Origin: Thermasporomyces sp036564245
Lineage (GTDB): Bacteria; Actinomycetota; Actinomycetes; Propionibacteriales; Actinopolymorphaceae
Length of the DNA: 64,000 bases
Direction: 5' to 3'
Assembly: GCA_036564245.1 (NCBI GenBank)
Contig: DATCKU010000096.1
Coordinates: 186,001-250,000 of the forward strand
Positions 52,350 to 60,341 of the stretch are shown one piece after another. How positions within the stretch are numbered: the first letter of the stretch is position 1; each line of letters opens with the position of its first letter. The notes under the pieces were generated by a model, which was not told the origin of the DNA, made no database searches, and saw only the letters and a program-made list of their open reading frames with translations. Both the position numbers and the translations under genes were made by a program.

Positions 52350-53003
52350 GTGGCAGAACTTGTGTTCTTCACCGGGACCATGGATTGCGGCAAGTCGACG
52401 CTCGCCTTGCAAATGGATCACAACGCACGGCAGCGAGGGCTCGCCGGGCGACTCTTCACCTGTCATGACCGTGCCGGACCCGCGACGTTGTCGAGCCGCC
52501 TCGGGCTCACCGTGCCGGCGACGGAGGTGAAACCCGATCTCAACTTCCAGCGGCTTGTCGTGAGCGAGATGACGGCGGGCGCTCGCATCGACTACCTGAT
52601 CTGCGACGAGGCGCAGTTCTACACGGCGGAGCAGATCGAGCAGCTGGCCCGCATCGTGGATGATCTGGACATCGACGTCTACGCCTTCGGGATCTTGACC
52701 GACTTTCGTACCCGGCTGTTCGAGGGAAGCCAGCGCCTCGTGGAGCTCGCCGATCGGATCGAGAACCTGCAGGTCCAGGCGCTGTGCTGGTGCGGTCGGC
52801 GTGCCACGCACAACGCCCGCACGGTCCGCGGTGTCATGGTGACCGAGGGGGAACAGGTGGTGATCGGCGACACCGACGAGGTGCGCGCTCTCGATCTCGG
52901 GTACGAAGTCTTGTGCCGGCGGCATCACCGCCGCGGTGTCACTGCCAAGGTGGGTAATGCGGGAGGTTCGCTGTCTCCAGATGTCCTACCGTTCGGGTCG
53001 TAG
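52350..53003 (+). CDS. tdk: Thymidine kinase (class II)
   Basis: 217 aa. GTG 52350 lies six bases after TGGAG. The P-loop GTMDCGKST (9-17), the Walker B-like DYLICDEAQFYT and the zinc-finger cysteines (CWCG, CRRHH) are those of TK1-like kinases, which phosphorylate thymidine and deoxyuridine in salvage. It is free-standing; both neighbours face away or converge from a distance. Confidence 0.95.
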   Translation: MAELVFFTGTMDCGKSTLALQMDHNARQRGLAGRLFTCHDRAGPATLSSRLGLTVPATEVKPDLNFQRLVVSEMTAGARIDYLICDEAQFYTAEQIEQLARIVDDLDIDVYAFGILTDFRTRLFEGSQRLVELADRIENLQVQALCWCGRRATHNARTVRGVMVTEGEQVVIGDTDEVRALDLGYEVLCRRHHRRGVTAKVGNAGGSLSPDVLPFGS

Positions 53004-53128
53004 CGATGCGGTCGTGAGACTGCTCCGTCGTTTCCGCGAGGTGAGCGGTCCGACATGAACGTGGGCGCGAGCCGACGCCTGCCCGCGACGTGGCGCCACA
53101 CGTCGAAGGCTGCGCTCTGACCGCGTGG

Positions 53129-54514
53129 TCAGCATGTGAGCAGGAAACGGTCGAGCACACGAGCGCCGAACCGCAGACCCTCGACCGGCACACGCTCGTC
53201 CACGCCGTGCGCCATCCCGCGTAGCGTGAAGTCCTCGGGTATCCACAGCGGCGAGAAGCCGTAACCGGCGATGCCGAGCCGGGCGAATGCCTTGGCATCC
53301 GTTCCGCCACCCATGCAGTACGGCACGACGACGGCTTCTGGGTCCTCGGCGCGAAGCGCGTCGGCCATCGACTGGAACCAATGGGAGTCGATCGGTGCCG
53401 ACACCGCCTCGGTGTAGTCGAGGATCTCGCGCTCGACCTTGGGCCCGATCAGGGAGTCGATCGTGTCGAGGAACTCCCGCTCTGTCCCCGGGAGGGCGCG
53501 GCCGTCGACCCGGGCGTGTGCCGTGCTGGGAATGACATTGATCTTGTATCCGGCGTCCAGCATGGTGGGTGTCGCCGTGTTGCGCACGGTCCCGGCCGCG
53601 AGCACGCTGGCTCGGCCGAGGCGTTCGAGGGTTCCGTCGACGTCGTCGAGGTCGACGTCTACGCCCAGCGCTGCGCCCGCTTGCTCGAGGTACGCCTGCA
53701 CGGGTGGCGTCATCCGAACCGGCCATTCGTACTCCGCGATCCGGGTGAGCGCTCGCGCGAGCGTGACCACGGCGTTGTCGTCATTCGGCCGAGATCCGTG
53801 ACCGGCGCGGCCACGAGCGGTGAGCTTCAGATGGATGGTTCCGCGCTCACCGGTCGCGATCGGATACAGGCGTACGTCGCCGACGTGAAACGTGTGGCCG
53901 CCCGACTCGCTGATGCCCGCCGTACAGCCGGCGAAGAGGTCGGGATGGTTGTCGACCAGCCAGCCCGCACCGTAGTCGCCATGGGCTTCCTCGTCGGCCA
54001 CGAACGCGACCACGATGTCCCGCTTCGGACGCACGTCGCGGTCCGGCCACGAGCGCAGGACGGCGAGCGTCATCGCGCACATGTCCTTCATGTCGACCGC
54101 GCCGCGACCCCAGACGAACCCGTCACGGATCACGCCACCGAACGGCGGCACGGACCACTCGCTTGCATCGACTGGCACGACGTCGAGGTGGGCGTGCACG
54201 AGGAGAGCCTCAGCTGTCGGCTCCCGACCGGGAATGCGGAGAACGACGTTGGCCCGCCGTGGCGCCGACTCGAGCAGCTTGGGCGCGTAGCCAGCGGCGG
54301 CGAGCGTGTCAGCGACGAAGGTGGCCGCCTCCCGTTCGCCGGCCGAGTCGCCAGCACCCCGGTTGGTCGTGTCGAACCGGATCAGTTCGGCACACAGCTC
54401 CTCCACGCCGTCCTCGGGACAGGGCCCGGCGAACGTCGAGTGCGCGGGGCCAGGCTGCGCGACCGAGTGGTTGTCGCCGGAAGTGCCGGGAGAGCGGCCG
54501 GACATGGGACCCAT
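53129..54514 (-). CDS. M20-family peptidase (dipeptidase/deacylase)
   Basis: 461 aa dinuclear zinc peptidase. Metal and catalytic motifs: LLVHAHLDVVP (H, D), GRGAVDMKDM (bridging Asp), the general base in AFVADEEAHGDYG, and a C-terminal His in CMGGGTDAKAF. A dimerisation lid (~200-310) contains GRAGHGSRP. It starts seven bases after the S66 carboxypeptidase gene, so the two are probably one operon and may work together on peptidoglycan peptides. The N-terminal ~35 residues are low-complexity; a second ATG three codons in is also possible. Confidence 0.9.
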   Translation of the reverse strand: MGPMSGRSPGTSGDNHSVAQPGPAHSTFAGPCPEDGVEELCAELIRFDTTNRGAGDSAGEREAATFVADTLAAAGYAPKLLESAPRRANVVLRIPGREPTAEALLVHAHLDVVPVDASEWSVPPFGGVIRDGFVWGRGAVDMKDMCAMTLAVLRSWPDRDVRPKRDIVVAFVADEEAHGDYGAGWLVDNHPDLFAGCTAGISESGGHTFHVGDVRLYPIATGERGTIHLKLTARGRAGHGSRPNDDNAVVTLARALTRIAEYEWPVRMTPPVQAYLEQAGAALGVDVDLDDVDGTLERLGRASVLAAGTVRNTATPTMLDAGYKINVIPSTAHARVDGRALPGTEREFLDTIDSLIGPKVEREILDYTEAVSAPIDSHWFQSMADALRAEDPEAVVVPYCMGGGTDAKAFARLGIAGYGFSPLWIPEDFTLRGMAHGVDERVPVEGLRFGARVLDRFLLTC

Positions 54515-54521
54515 ACCTCCA

Positions 54522-55481
54522 TCATGCGAGAGCGGGCTCGGTCAGAACGAGATAGGCATCGCCGGTGTCGGGATCGGAGACGAGCTCGACTTCGCTGCCC
54601 AACGGCACGGCGAGCTGCCCTCGGCAATGGCCGAAACCGAGTTCCCAGATCATCGGAACGCCCAGATCACCCAGCCGATCGATGATCACCTCGCGTACCA
54701 CGGAAAGCTCGCCACAGTCGATCCAGGACCCGCAGGCGATCCCGCCCACCCGGTCGAAGAACCGCGCGCGTCGCAGGTGTGTGAGATAGCGATCGATGCG
54801 GTAGGGCTCTTCGCCGACGTCCTCCAGCAGGAGGATCGCGCCGTCCGGCGGTGGGGCGACGCCTGGCACGCCCACCCCACACGCGAGCAGGCTGAGGTTG
54901 CCGCCGACGGCGAGCCCGCGAGCGCGCCCTGCTACCAGTGGCTCGGCGGCTGGGCCGCGAAGCGTCAGGCCGGCGTCGGGAGAGAACAGTATGTGGCGCA
55001 GATGCTCCTGAGCCACGGGATCGTCCACGAAGCTCGAGCTGCCCTGCATCGCACCGAAGACCGTCGGGTAGCCGTACGCAGTCTCGTGGCCGAGACGCAG
55101 CCCGATCGCCTGGTGCAGGGCCGTGATGTCACTCGACCCGGAGAAGACCTTGCGTGGTGCGGCGGCGATGGCGTCCCAGTCGAGCAGGTCGAGGATTCGC
55201 ATGCTGCCGTAGCCGCCGCGAGCACAGAACACGGCCGTGGTCTCCGGATCGCACCATGCCTGTTGCAGGTCCTTGGCGCGGTCGGCATCCGGGGCGGCGA
55301 GGTAGTCGAACCGCGGGTGACGAGTGCGTACGTGATCGCCCAGGCGTACCTCGAGGCCCCACGAGGACAGGATCTCGACACCCTTGTCGAGGAGATCCTG
55401 CGGCACGGGTCCGGCAGGTGCGACGACGCTCACCGCGTCGCCGGGGCGAAGTCGTCGTGGGCGTTCCGTCACCGTTGGCAT
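54522..55481 (-). CDS. S66 family LD-carboxypeptidase (LdcA/MccF type)
   Basis: 319 aa. ATG 55481 follows AAGGAG at nine bases; an ATG at 55499 overlaps that site and is rejected. The serine nucleophile is in FSGSSDITAL (~115), and the Glu and His of the triad are expected in the LEDVGEEPYRID and ELGFGHCRG regions. The family cleaves the L,D-linkage of murein tetrapeptides, or nucleotide-peptide antibiotics (MccF). It is cytosolic and fits cell-wall recycling together with the M20 peptidase downstream. Confidence 0.92.
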   Translation of the reverse strand: MPTVTERPRRLRPGDAVSVVAPAGPVPQDLLDKGVEILSSWGLEVRLGDHVRTRHPRFDYLAAPDADRAKDLQQAWCDPETTAVFCARGGYGSMRILDLLDWDAIAAAPRKVFSGSSDITALHQAIGLRLGHETAYGYPTVFGAMQGSSSFVDDPVAQEHLRHILFSPDAGLTLRGPAAEPLVAGRARGLAVGGNLSLLACGVGVPGVAPPPDGAILLLEDVGEEPYRIDRYLTHLRRARFFDRVGGIACGSWIDCGELSVVREVIIDRLGDLGVPMIWELGFGHCRGQLAVPLGSEVELVSDPDTGDAYLVLTEPALA

Positions 55482-55550
55482 AGGCAGCCGCTCCTTCATG
55501 CGTAGGTCCGTCACAGCAGCATCCCAGGTTTGTTTGCCAGACTGGGCCGT

Positions 55551-56405
55551 ATGACCATCCTGATCTCGGCTCGGGAGCTGCACGCGGAGTTGACGTCGGG
55601 CACGCCACCGGTCGTGCTCGACGTCCGATGGGGACTGACCGGTCCGCCGGGCCGGGAGCGCTATGACGCAGGCCACATTCCGGGCGCGCAGTTCGTCGAC
55701 CTCGAGACTGACCTCTCCGGGCCGGCTGACCCGGCGCAAGGTGGCCGGCACCCACTGCCGGATCCGGATCGCTTCACGGCTGCCATGCGGCGGGTCGGGG
55801 TTGGTGCAAGCTCGTCTGTCGTCGTCTATGGCGAGGCCGATGGGTATGGCGCGGCCCGCGCGTGGTGGTGTCTGCGGTACTTCGGTCACCCGGCGGTTCG
55901 GGTGCTCGATGGCGGCTTCCCGGCATGGGTGGCCGCCGGGTTGCCGGTCGAGACCGGCGCGACGGATGTGACACCGGGAGACTTCGAGGCACGACCCGGT
56001 GGGATGCCGCTGCTCGACGCGGTAGCTGCGGCAGAACGTGCGCGGGATGGAGTCCTGCTCGACGCCCGGGCCGCGGAGCGCTACCGCGGTGAGACCGAGC
56101 CGATCGACCCGGTGGCGGGACACATCCCCGGCGCCGTGAATGCCCCGGCTGATGAGAACGTCGCGCCGTCTGGATCATTTCGTACGCCAGAAGAGCTTCG
56201 CGCGCGGTTTGCCGCTCTGGGGCTGAAGCCGGGGGAGAGCCGGGTCGGAGTGTACTGCGGCTCGGGGGTGAGCGCAGCGCAGCAGGTGCTCGCCTTGGAG
56301 CTGGCCGGCATCCGAGCGGCGCTGTACGTCGGCTCGTGGTCGGACTGGGTGTCGGACCGTAGCCGTCCGATCGCCACGGGCCCCGACCCAGGCGAACCCT
56401 CCTGA
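55551..56405 (+). CDS. Rhodanese-family sulfurtransferase (two-domain)
   Basis: 284 aa with two rhodanese domains. The first is inactive (VVVYGEADGYGAARAWWCLR) and the second carries the active-site Cys in VYCGSGVSAAQQ (~235). The CGSGV loop and the CH2 motif DGGFPAWV resemble 3-mercaptopyruvate sulfurtransferases rather than thiosulfate enzymes (CRxGxR/K). It transfers sulfane sulfur to thiols or cyanide in the cytosol. The start is ATG 55551 with a weak ribosome site. Confidence 0.92.
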   Translation: MTILISARELHAELTSGTPPVVLDVRWGLTGPPGRERYDAGHIPGAQFVDLETDLSGPADPAQGGRHPLPDPDRFTAAMRRVGVGASSSVVVYGEADGYGAARAWWCLRYFGHPAVRVLDGGFPAWVAAGLPVETGATDVTPGDFEARPGGMPLLDAVAAAERARDGVLLDARAAERYRGETEPIDPVAGHIPGAVNAPADENVAPSGSFRTPEELRARFAALGLKPGESRVGVYCGSGVSAAQQVLALELAGIRAALYVGSWSDWVSDRSRPIATGPDPGEPS

Positions 56406-56567
56406 CCCCAGCCGCAGGCCGTGTCGACCGAGCAGAGCTGGCTGGGCGCATCTCACGCCGCCACACGTCGTCCTCACGCTGCGCTTTGCGCGGCGACCTC
56501 CACCGGCACAGGGCCTACATGCACCAGAAGGGCGGAGACGGCCCACGTTACGTGGTCATTGCGATGA
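56406..56567. other. Convergent intergenic region with possible degenerate repeat
   Basis: 162 bp between the rhodanese and sepH stops. It contains CACGTTACGTGGTCATTGCG (56545-56564), which resembles the CACGCCTGGTCATT end of the dispersed repeat seen elsewhere, but is too short to be sure. No terminator hairpin stands out. Confidence 0.3.
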
Positions 56568-57674
56568 TCACTTTTGGGAGTTGCCGCCACCACCGAACAG
56601 GATGTCGTCCCAGCTGGGGACCGTGCCCCGCCGCCCGCTGGACCGTATGCGCTTGCGGCGCGCTTCGGCACTTGCGCGAGCCCGGCGCGGCACCGGCTTG
56701 GCCATGGGCGACTCGCCAGGCACGTCGTCTCGAGCCGGCTCGCTGGGCGCGGCCGAGGAACGCGCAGCGACAGGCTCCGGACCCGAGGCAGGTCGCGGCC
56801 CGTCGAGGTCCGGTACCTCGTCCGGTGCGAGGCTCACGTGGTCGCGATGCGCGGTCTCACCCGGCCAGCGTTCGTCGACGCCGCCTCCTGTGTCGGCCCG
56901 GGCGGCTTCTGCGCCGAACCTGGGCTCGGCCGGAGCAGTCGGGACGCGGGGCCTGTGGTCGACACTGAAGTCCTCGGCCGGTGCCGGAGCCAGACGGAGG
57001 CCTGGGCGGGACCCGCTCGACTCTCCGCGATGGCCGTCCGCATCGTCGTCCGGGCTGAAGCCGGGCACGAGCTCGGGGGTAAGGCCCGGGATGGGTTGAG
57101 AGGGCTCGCCGACCAGGGCCCGGGCGATGTCGTCAGCTGTCGTGACGACCCTGCCCAACGGGTCGTACGTGAAGGTCGCCTTGTGCTCGGAGCCGTTCAG
57201 GCTGAAGGTGACCGCCACGATCCACCGGCCGTCGGCGCTGCGCCAGGCGTCCCAGCTCGCGCGGTCGCGTCCCACCTGCAGCTCGTCGAGGCGCTTGCCC
57301 ACGGCATCGTCGAGGATCTGTCCCGGCCCCTCGCGACCGTTGCGCCGCAGTGCACACCTGCGAGCCTGCTCGGCGATGTACTCACGCTCGGCGAGCACGG
57401 GACCGGCGTAGCGCAGGATGCGTTCGATCGGTACGTCGGCGGCAGCGGCGATCTCCTCGGACGACTCGCCAGCACGCAGTCGTGCCTGGATCTCCTTGGG
57501 ACGAAGTCGGCTCTGCCGCTCCCTCGGCAGCGCACCTTGTCGGGCCCGATCGCTCACCACTGCCCCCCGTAGTCGGTCATCCACACGTAGCGCGAACTCC
57601 TCGCCGGTGCCCTCATGCGTGAGGATCAGATGGGTGCCGTCATCGCTGAGCCGCACCAGCTTGACGTCGCGCAT
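56568..57674 (-). CDS. sepH: Cell division protein SepH
   Basis: 368 aa. The second of two adjacent ATGs (57674) is six bases after GGGAGG. The N-terminal DUF3071 domain (RDVKLVRLSDDGTHLILTHE, ~1-170) includes a helix-turn-helix (EIQARLRAGESSEEIAAAAD). A long acidic, proline-rich linker (~190-330) leads to the conserved C-terminal tail RRGTVPSWDDILFG. SepH binds FtsZ and helps filament assembly in actinobacteria. It lies downstream of an MFS gene on the same strand with ~170 bp between. Confidence 0.93.
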   Translation of the reverse strand: MRDVKLVRLSDDGTHLILTHEGTGEEFALRVDDRLRGAVVSDRARQGALPRERQSRLRPKEIQARLRAGESSEEIAAAADVPIERILRYAGPVLAEREYIAEQARRCALRRNGREGPGQILDDAVGKRLDELQVGRDRASWDAWRSADGRWIVAVTFSLNGSEHKATFTYDPLGRVVTTADDIARALVGEPSQPIPGLTPELVPGFSPDDDADGHRGESSGSRPGLRLAPAPAEDFSVDHRPRVPTAPAEPRFGAEAARADTGGGVDERWPGETAHRDHVSLAPDEVPDLDGPRPASGPEPVAARSSAAPSEPARDDVPGESPMAKPVPRRARASAEARRKRIRSSGRRGTVPSWDDILFGGGGNSQK

Positions 57675-57848
57675 CATCTGCCTCCCACAGTTCGAGCTCG
57701 TCTAGTCTCTCGTGAGCTGGGAGGTCGATGCCAGGCAGCACGCCGGGAAGCGCCGAGGTCGTTGCGAGTTTTCGTCCGAACCTCACGCGAACTGTGCACG
57801 AAGCCACCTGCCCACGGGACGACCCCCGGCCCCCGCGCATGTGGCCCG

Positions 57849-59072
57849 TCAGGCCGCAGACCGTGCCAGCCTAGCGTCTTCGGTGACGTCGCGAGACGAT
57901 GCCGGCAGCCGGACGACGAGAGTCAGCGCCGCGGTCACGACGCCGGCAGCCAAAGGAACGACGAACCCGACCCGTCCACCGGCGGCGTCGACGACCTGCC
58001 CGGCTACCGCAGCACCTGCGGCGACGCCGGCCGCGAGTCCGGCATGAGTCCAGGCCATCCCTTCGTTGAGTCGGGTTGCCGGCGAGATCCGTGCGATCAC
58101 CGCCATCAGGGCGACGAGCGTCGGGGAGATGGCGAATCCCGCGAGGAACATCACGCCGCCGAGCAGACCCAGGTGGCCGATGAACGGCATCGGGACCAGG
58201 GTGAGCGCCAGAACACCGGCGTGGACCCGGAAACGCGTGAGCAGCGTTCCGCGCGGCTTCACCACTCCGACGATCAGTGCGGCGAGCATGCTCCCGGTCG
58301 CCCAGAGCGCGAGCAGCACACCGGACATGGCCCGCTGCCCGGCTTCGGATGCGACGGCGACCACGACGACTTCCGCGGCCCCGAAGAGGATCCCCAAGCC
58401 GGCGCTTGCCGCGGTCAGTGGTCCCAAGCTTGCCCAGGGTAGTGGTGGCTGTGCACCATGACCGGACTGCCGACGGTTGGCGGGAGGTTCGGTGCGCCTC
58501 TGGTTTGCGAAAAGAAGTGCCCCCGTGACCCCGGTGAACACCGCCGTCAGCAGACCAGCAGTGGGATGGACCGCGGTGGCGAGCAGCGTGACGACCGGCG
58601 GACCGACCATGAACACGACCTCGTCCAGCAGCGCCTCGAGGGCGAATGCGGTGTGCAGCTCCGGTCGGCCCTCCAACAGGTGGGTCCAGCGAGCGCGAAC
58701 GTACGACCCGATGAGCGGCCCTGTGGCCCCGGCGACGGCGGCCAACAGGTGAGGTATCGGCGTCTGTGCGCCGGTCTGGACCGCCACGATCAGTCCACTC
58801 AGGGCTGTCCCACTGATCCCAGCGAGGAGCGGCAGGACCCGACCCTGGCCGAAGCGGTCGACGACTCGCGCTTGGAAGGGCGCCGCGGCAGCCGCAGCGA
58901 GCACCGATGTCGCGGCGACCGTGCCCGCCAAGCCGTACGAACCGGTCTTCGCCGAGACCAGCAGGACGATCCCGATGCCGAGCATCGACATCGGGAGCCG
59001 GGCATACCAGCCGATCGCGGAAAATGCGAAGGCTCCGGGCAGGCTGAGAATCGTGCGGTAAGGCCTGAACAT
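57849..59072 (-). CDS. Major facilitator superfamily transporter
   Basis: 407 aa, about 12 membrane helices. ATG 59072 is chosen at the start of the first hydrophobic segment; the open frame upstream has no start with a ribosome site. The loop after helix 2 (ARVVDRFGQGRVLP) matches the MFS signature. It is the type often annotated as a drug or sugar efflux protein; its substrate is unknown. It diverges from hemH with 112 bp between starts. Confidence 0.87.
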   Translation of the reverse strand: MFRPYRTILSLPGAFAFSAIGWYARLPMSMLGIGIVLLVSAKTGSYGLAGTVAATSVLAAAAAAPFQARVVDRFGQGRVLPLLAGISGTALSGLIVAVQTGAQTPIPHLLAAVAGATGPLIGSYVRARWTHLLEGRPELHTAFALEALLDEVVFMVGPPVVTLLATAVHPTAGLLTAVFTGVTGALLFANQRRTEPPANRRQSGHGAQPPLPWASLGPLTAASAGLGILFGAAEVVVVAVASEAGQRAMSGVLLALWATGSMLAALIVGVVKPRGTLLTRFRVHAGVLALTLVPMPFIGHLGLLGGVMFLAGFAISPTLVALMAVIARISPATRLNEGMAWTHAGLAAGVAAGAAVAGQVVDAAGGRVGFVVPLAAGVVTAALTLVVRLPASSRDVTEDARLARSAA

Positions 59073-59184
59073 TGCGAGTTCTCGTTGATCGATGCGGTAG
59101 CTCGAGTCGGTCGATGCGAGGTTCGGCTCGACGCCCCCACACCCTAACGACGCCGGCCGACACCGCGCCTGCGAATATCGGGGT

Positions 59185-60264
59185 ATGGCGGTAGGCCCGT
59201 TTGATGCGCTTCTGTTGGTGTCGTTCGGCGGTCCGGAGAAGGCCGAGGACGTCGTGCCGTTCCTGGAGAACGTCACACGCGGCCGGGGCATTCCTCGCGA
59301 ACGTCTCGTCGAGGTCGGCGAGCACTACTTCCGCTTCGGCGGCCGGAGCCCGATCAACGATCAGTGCCGTGCGCTGAAGCGAGCGATCGAGGAAGACTTC
59401 GCCGCGCACGGACTCGACCTGCCGGTGTTCTGGGGCAACCGCAACTGGCATCCGTACCTCTCCGACGCGCTTCGCGAGCTGGCCGGCATCGGAGCACGAC
59501 GCGTGGCATGCCTGGTGACCAGCGCGTATGCCTCATACTCCGGATGCCGGCAGTACCGGGAGAACCTCGCGGCGGCGGTCGCCGAGGTGGAGGCGGAGCT
59601 GGGGCACGATCTGCCGACCCTGACCCGGCTACCGCACTACTTCAACCGGCCCGGGTTCATCGAGCCCTTCGTGGACGCGACTGTGGCGGCGCTCGAGCGG
59701 CTTCCCGCAGGAGCTCGCATCGTGTTCGTGACGCATTCGATACCCGACGCGATGAACGACACGAGCGGCCCGCACGGAGGTCGGTACGTCGCAGAGCATC
59801 GGGACGTGGCCACGGTCGTGGCAGAAGACGTCGCGGCCCGCCGGGGAGCGCCCGTCGACTGGGACCTTGTGTACTGCAGCCGGTCCGGCCCACCTGACCA
59901 GCCGTGGCTCGAACCCGACATCAACGACCACCTGGAGGCGCTTGCCGCGAAGTCGGTCCCGGGCGTCGCCGTGGTGCCGATCGGGTTCGTCTCCGATCAC
60001 ATGGAAGTGCTCTACGACCTCGACACCGAGGCCGAGGCGACGGCTCGTCGCGTGGGGCTCGCCTTCGTCCGCGTGCCGACGCCCGGAACGGATCCACGAT
60101 TCGTCGCGATGGTCCGGGAGCTCGTCACCGAGCGTGCATCGGCGGAGAGCGGTACGTCCGTCACACCGAACGTGCGTGGCTCGCTCGGTGCCGTCTGGGC
60201 CGACTGCCCGCAGGGATGCTGCCCCAACCTCCGCGGGCCGAAGCCGGCGCTCTGCGGCGGTTGA
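59185..60264 (+). CDS. hemH: Ferrochelatase, coproporphyrin type
   Basis: 359 aa. LLLVSFGGPE at the N-terminus, the TSAYASYSGCRQYREN active-site region and SDHMEVLYDLDTE with the catalytic Glu are all family traits. The C-terminal extension has three Cys in DCPQGCCPN which, with the Cys in SGCRQY, can hold the [2Fe-2S] cluster typical of actinobacterial enzymes. Actinobacteria use the coproporphyrin route, so the enzyme (also called cpfC) most likely inserts iron into coproporphyrin III. Start ATG 59185. Confidence 0.95.
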   Translation: MAVGPFDALLLVSFGGPEKAEDVVPFLENVTRGRGIPRERLVEVGEHYFRFGGRSPINDQCRALKRAIEEDFAAHGLDLPVFWGNRNWHPYLSDALRELAGIGARRVACLVTSAYASYSGCRQYRENLAAAVAEVEAELGHDLPTLTRLPHYFNRPGFIEPFVDATVAALERLPAGARIVFVTHSIPDAMNDTSGPHGGRYVAEHRDVATVVAEDVAARRGAPVDWDLVYCSRSGPPDQPWLEPDINDHLEALAAKSVPGVAVVPIGFVSDHMEVLYDLDTEAEATARRVGLAFVRVPTPGTDPRFVAMVRELVTERASAESGTSVTPNVRGSLGAVWADCPQGCCPNLRGPKPALCGG

Positions 60265-60341
60265 GCCTGATCAGCCAGCGAAGACGTGATCGCCCCGAGT
60301 GCCGAGCCCAGCCACCTGGAATGGCATGTCGGCCAGGAGAT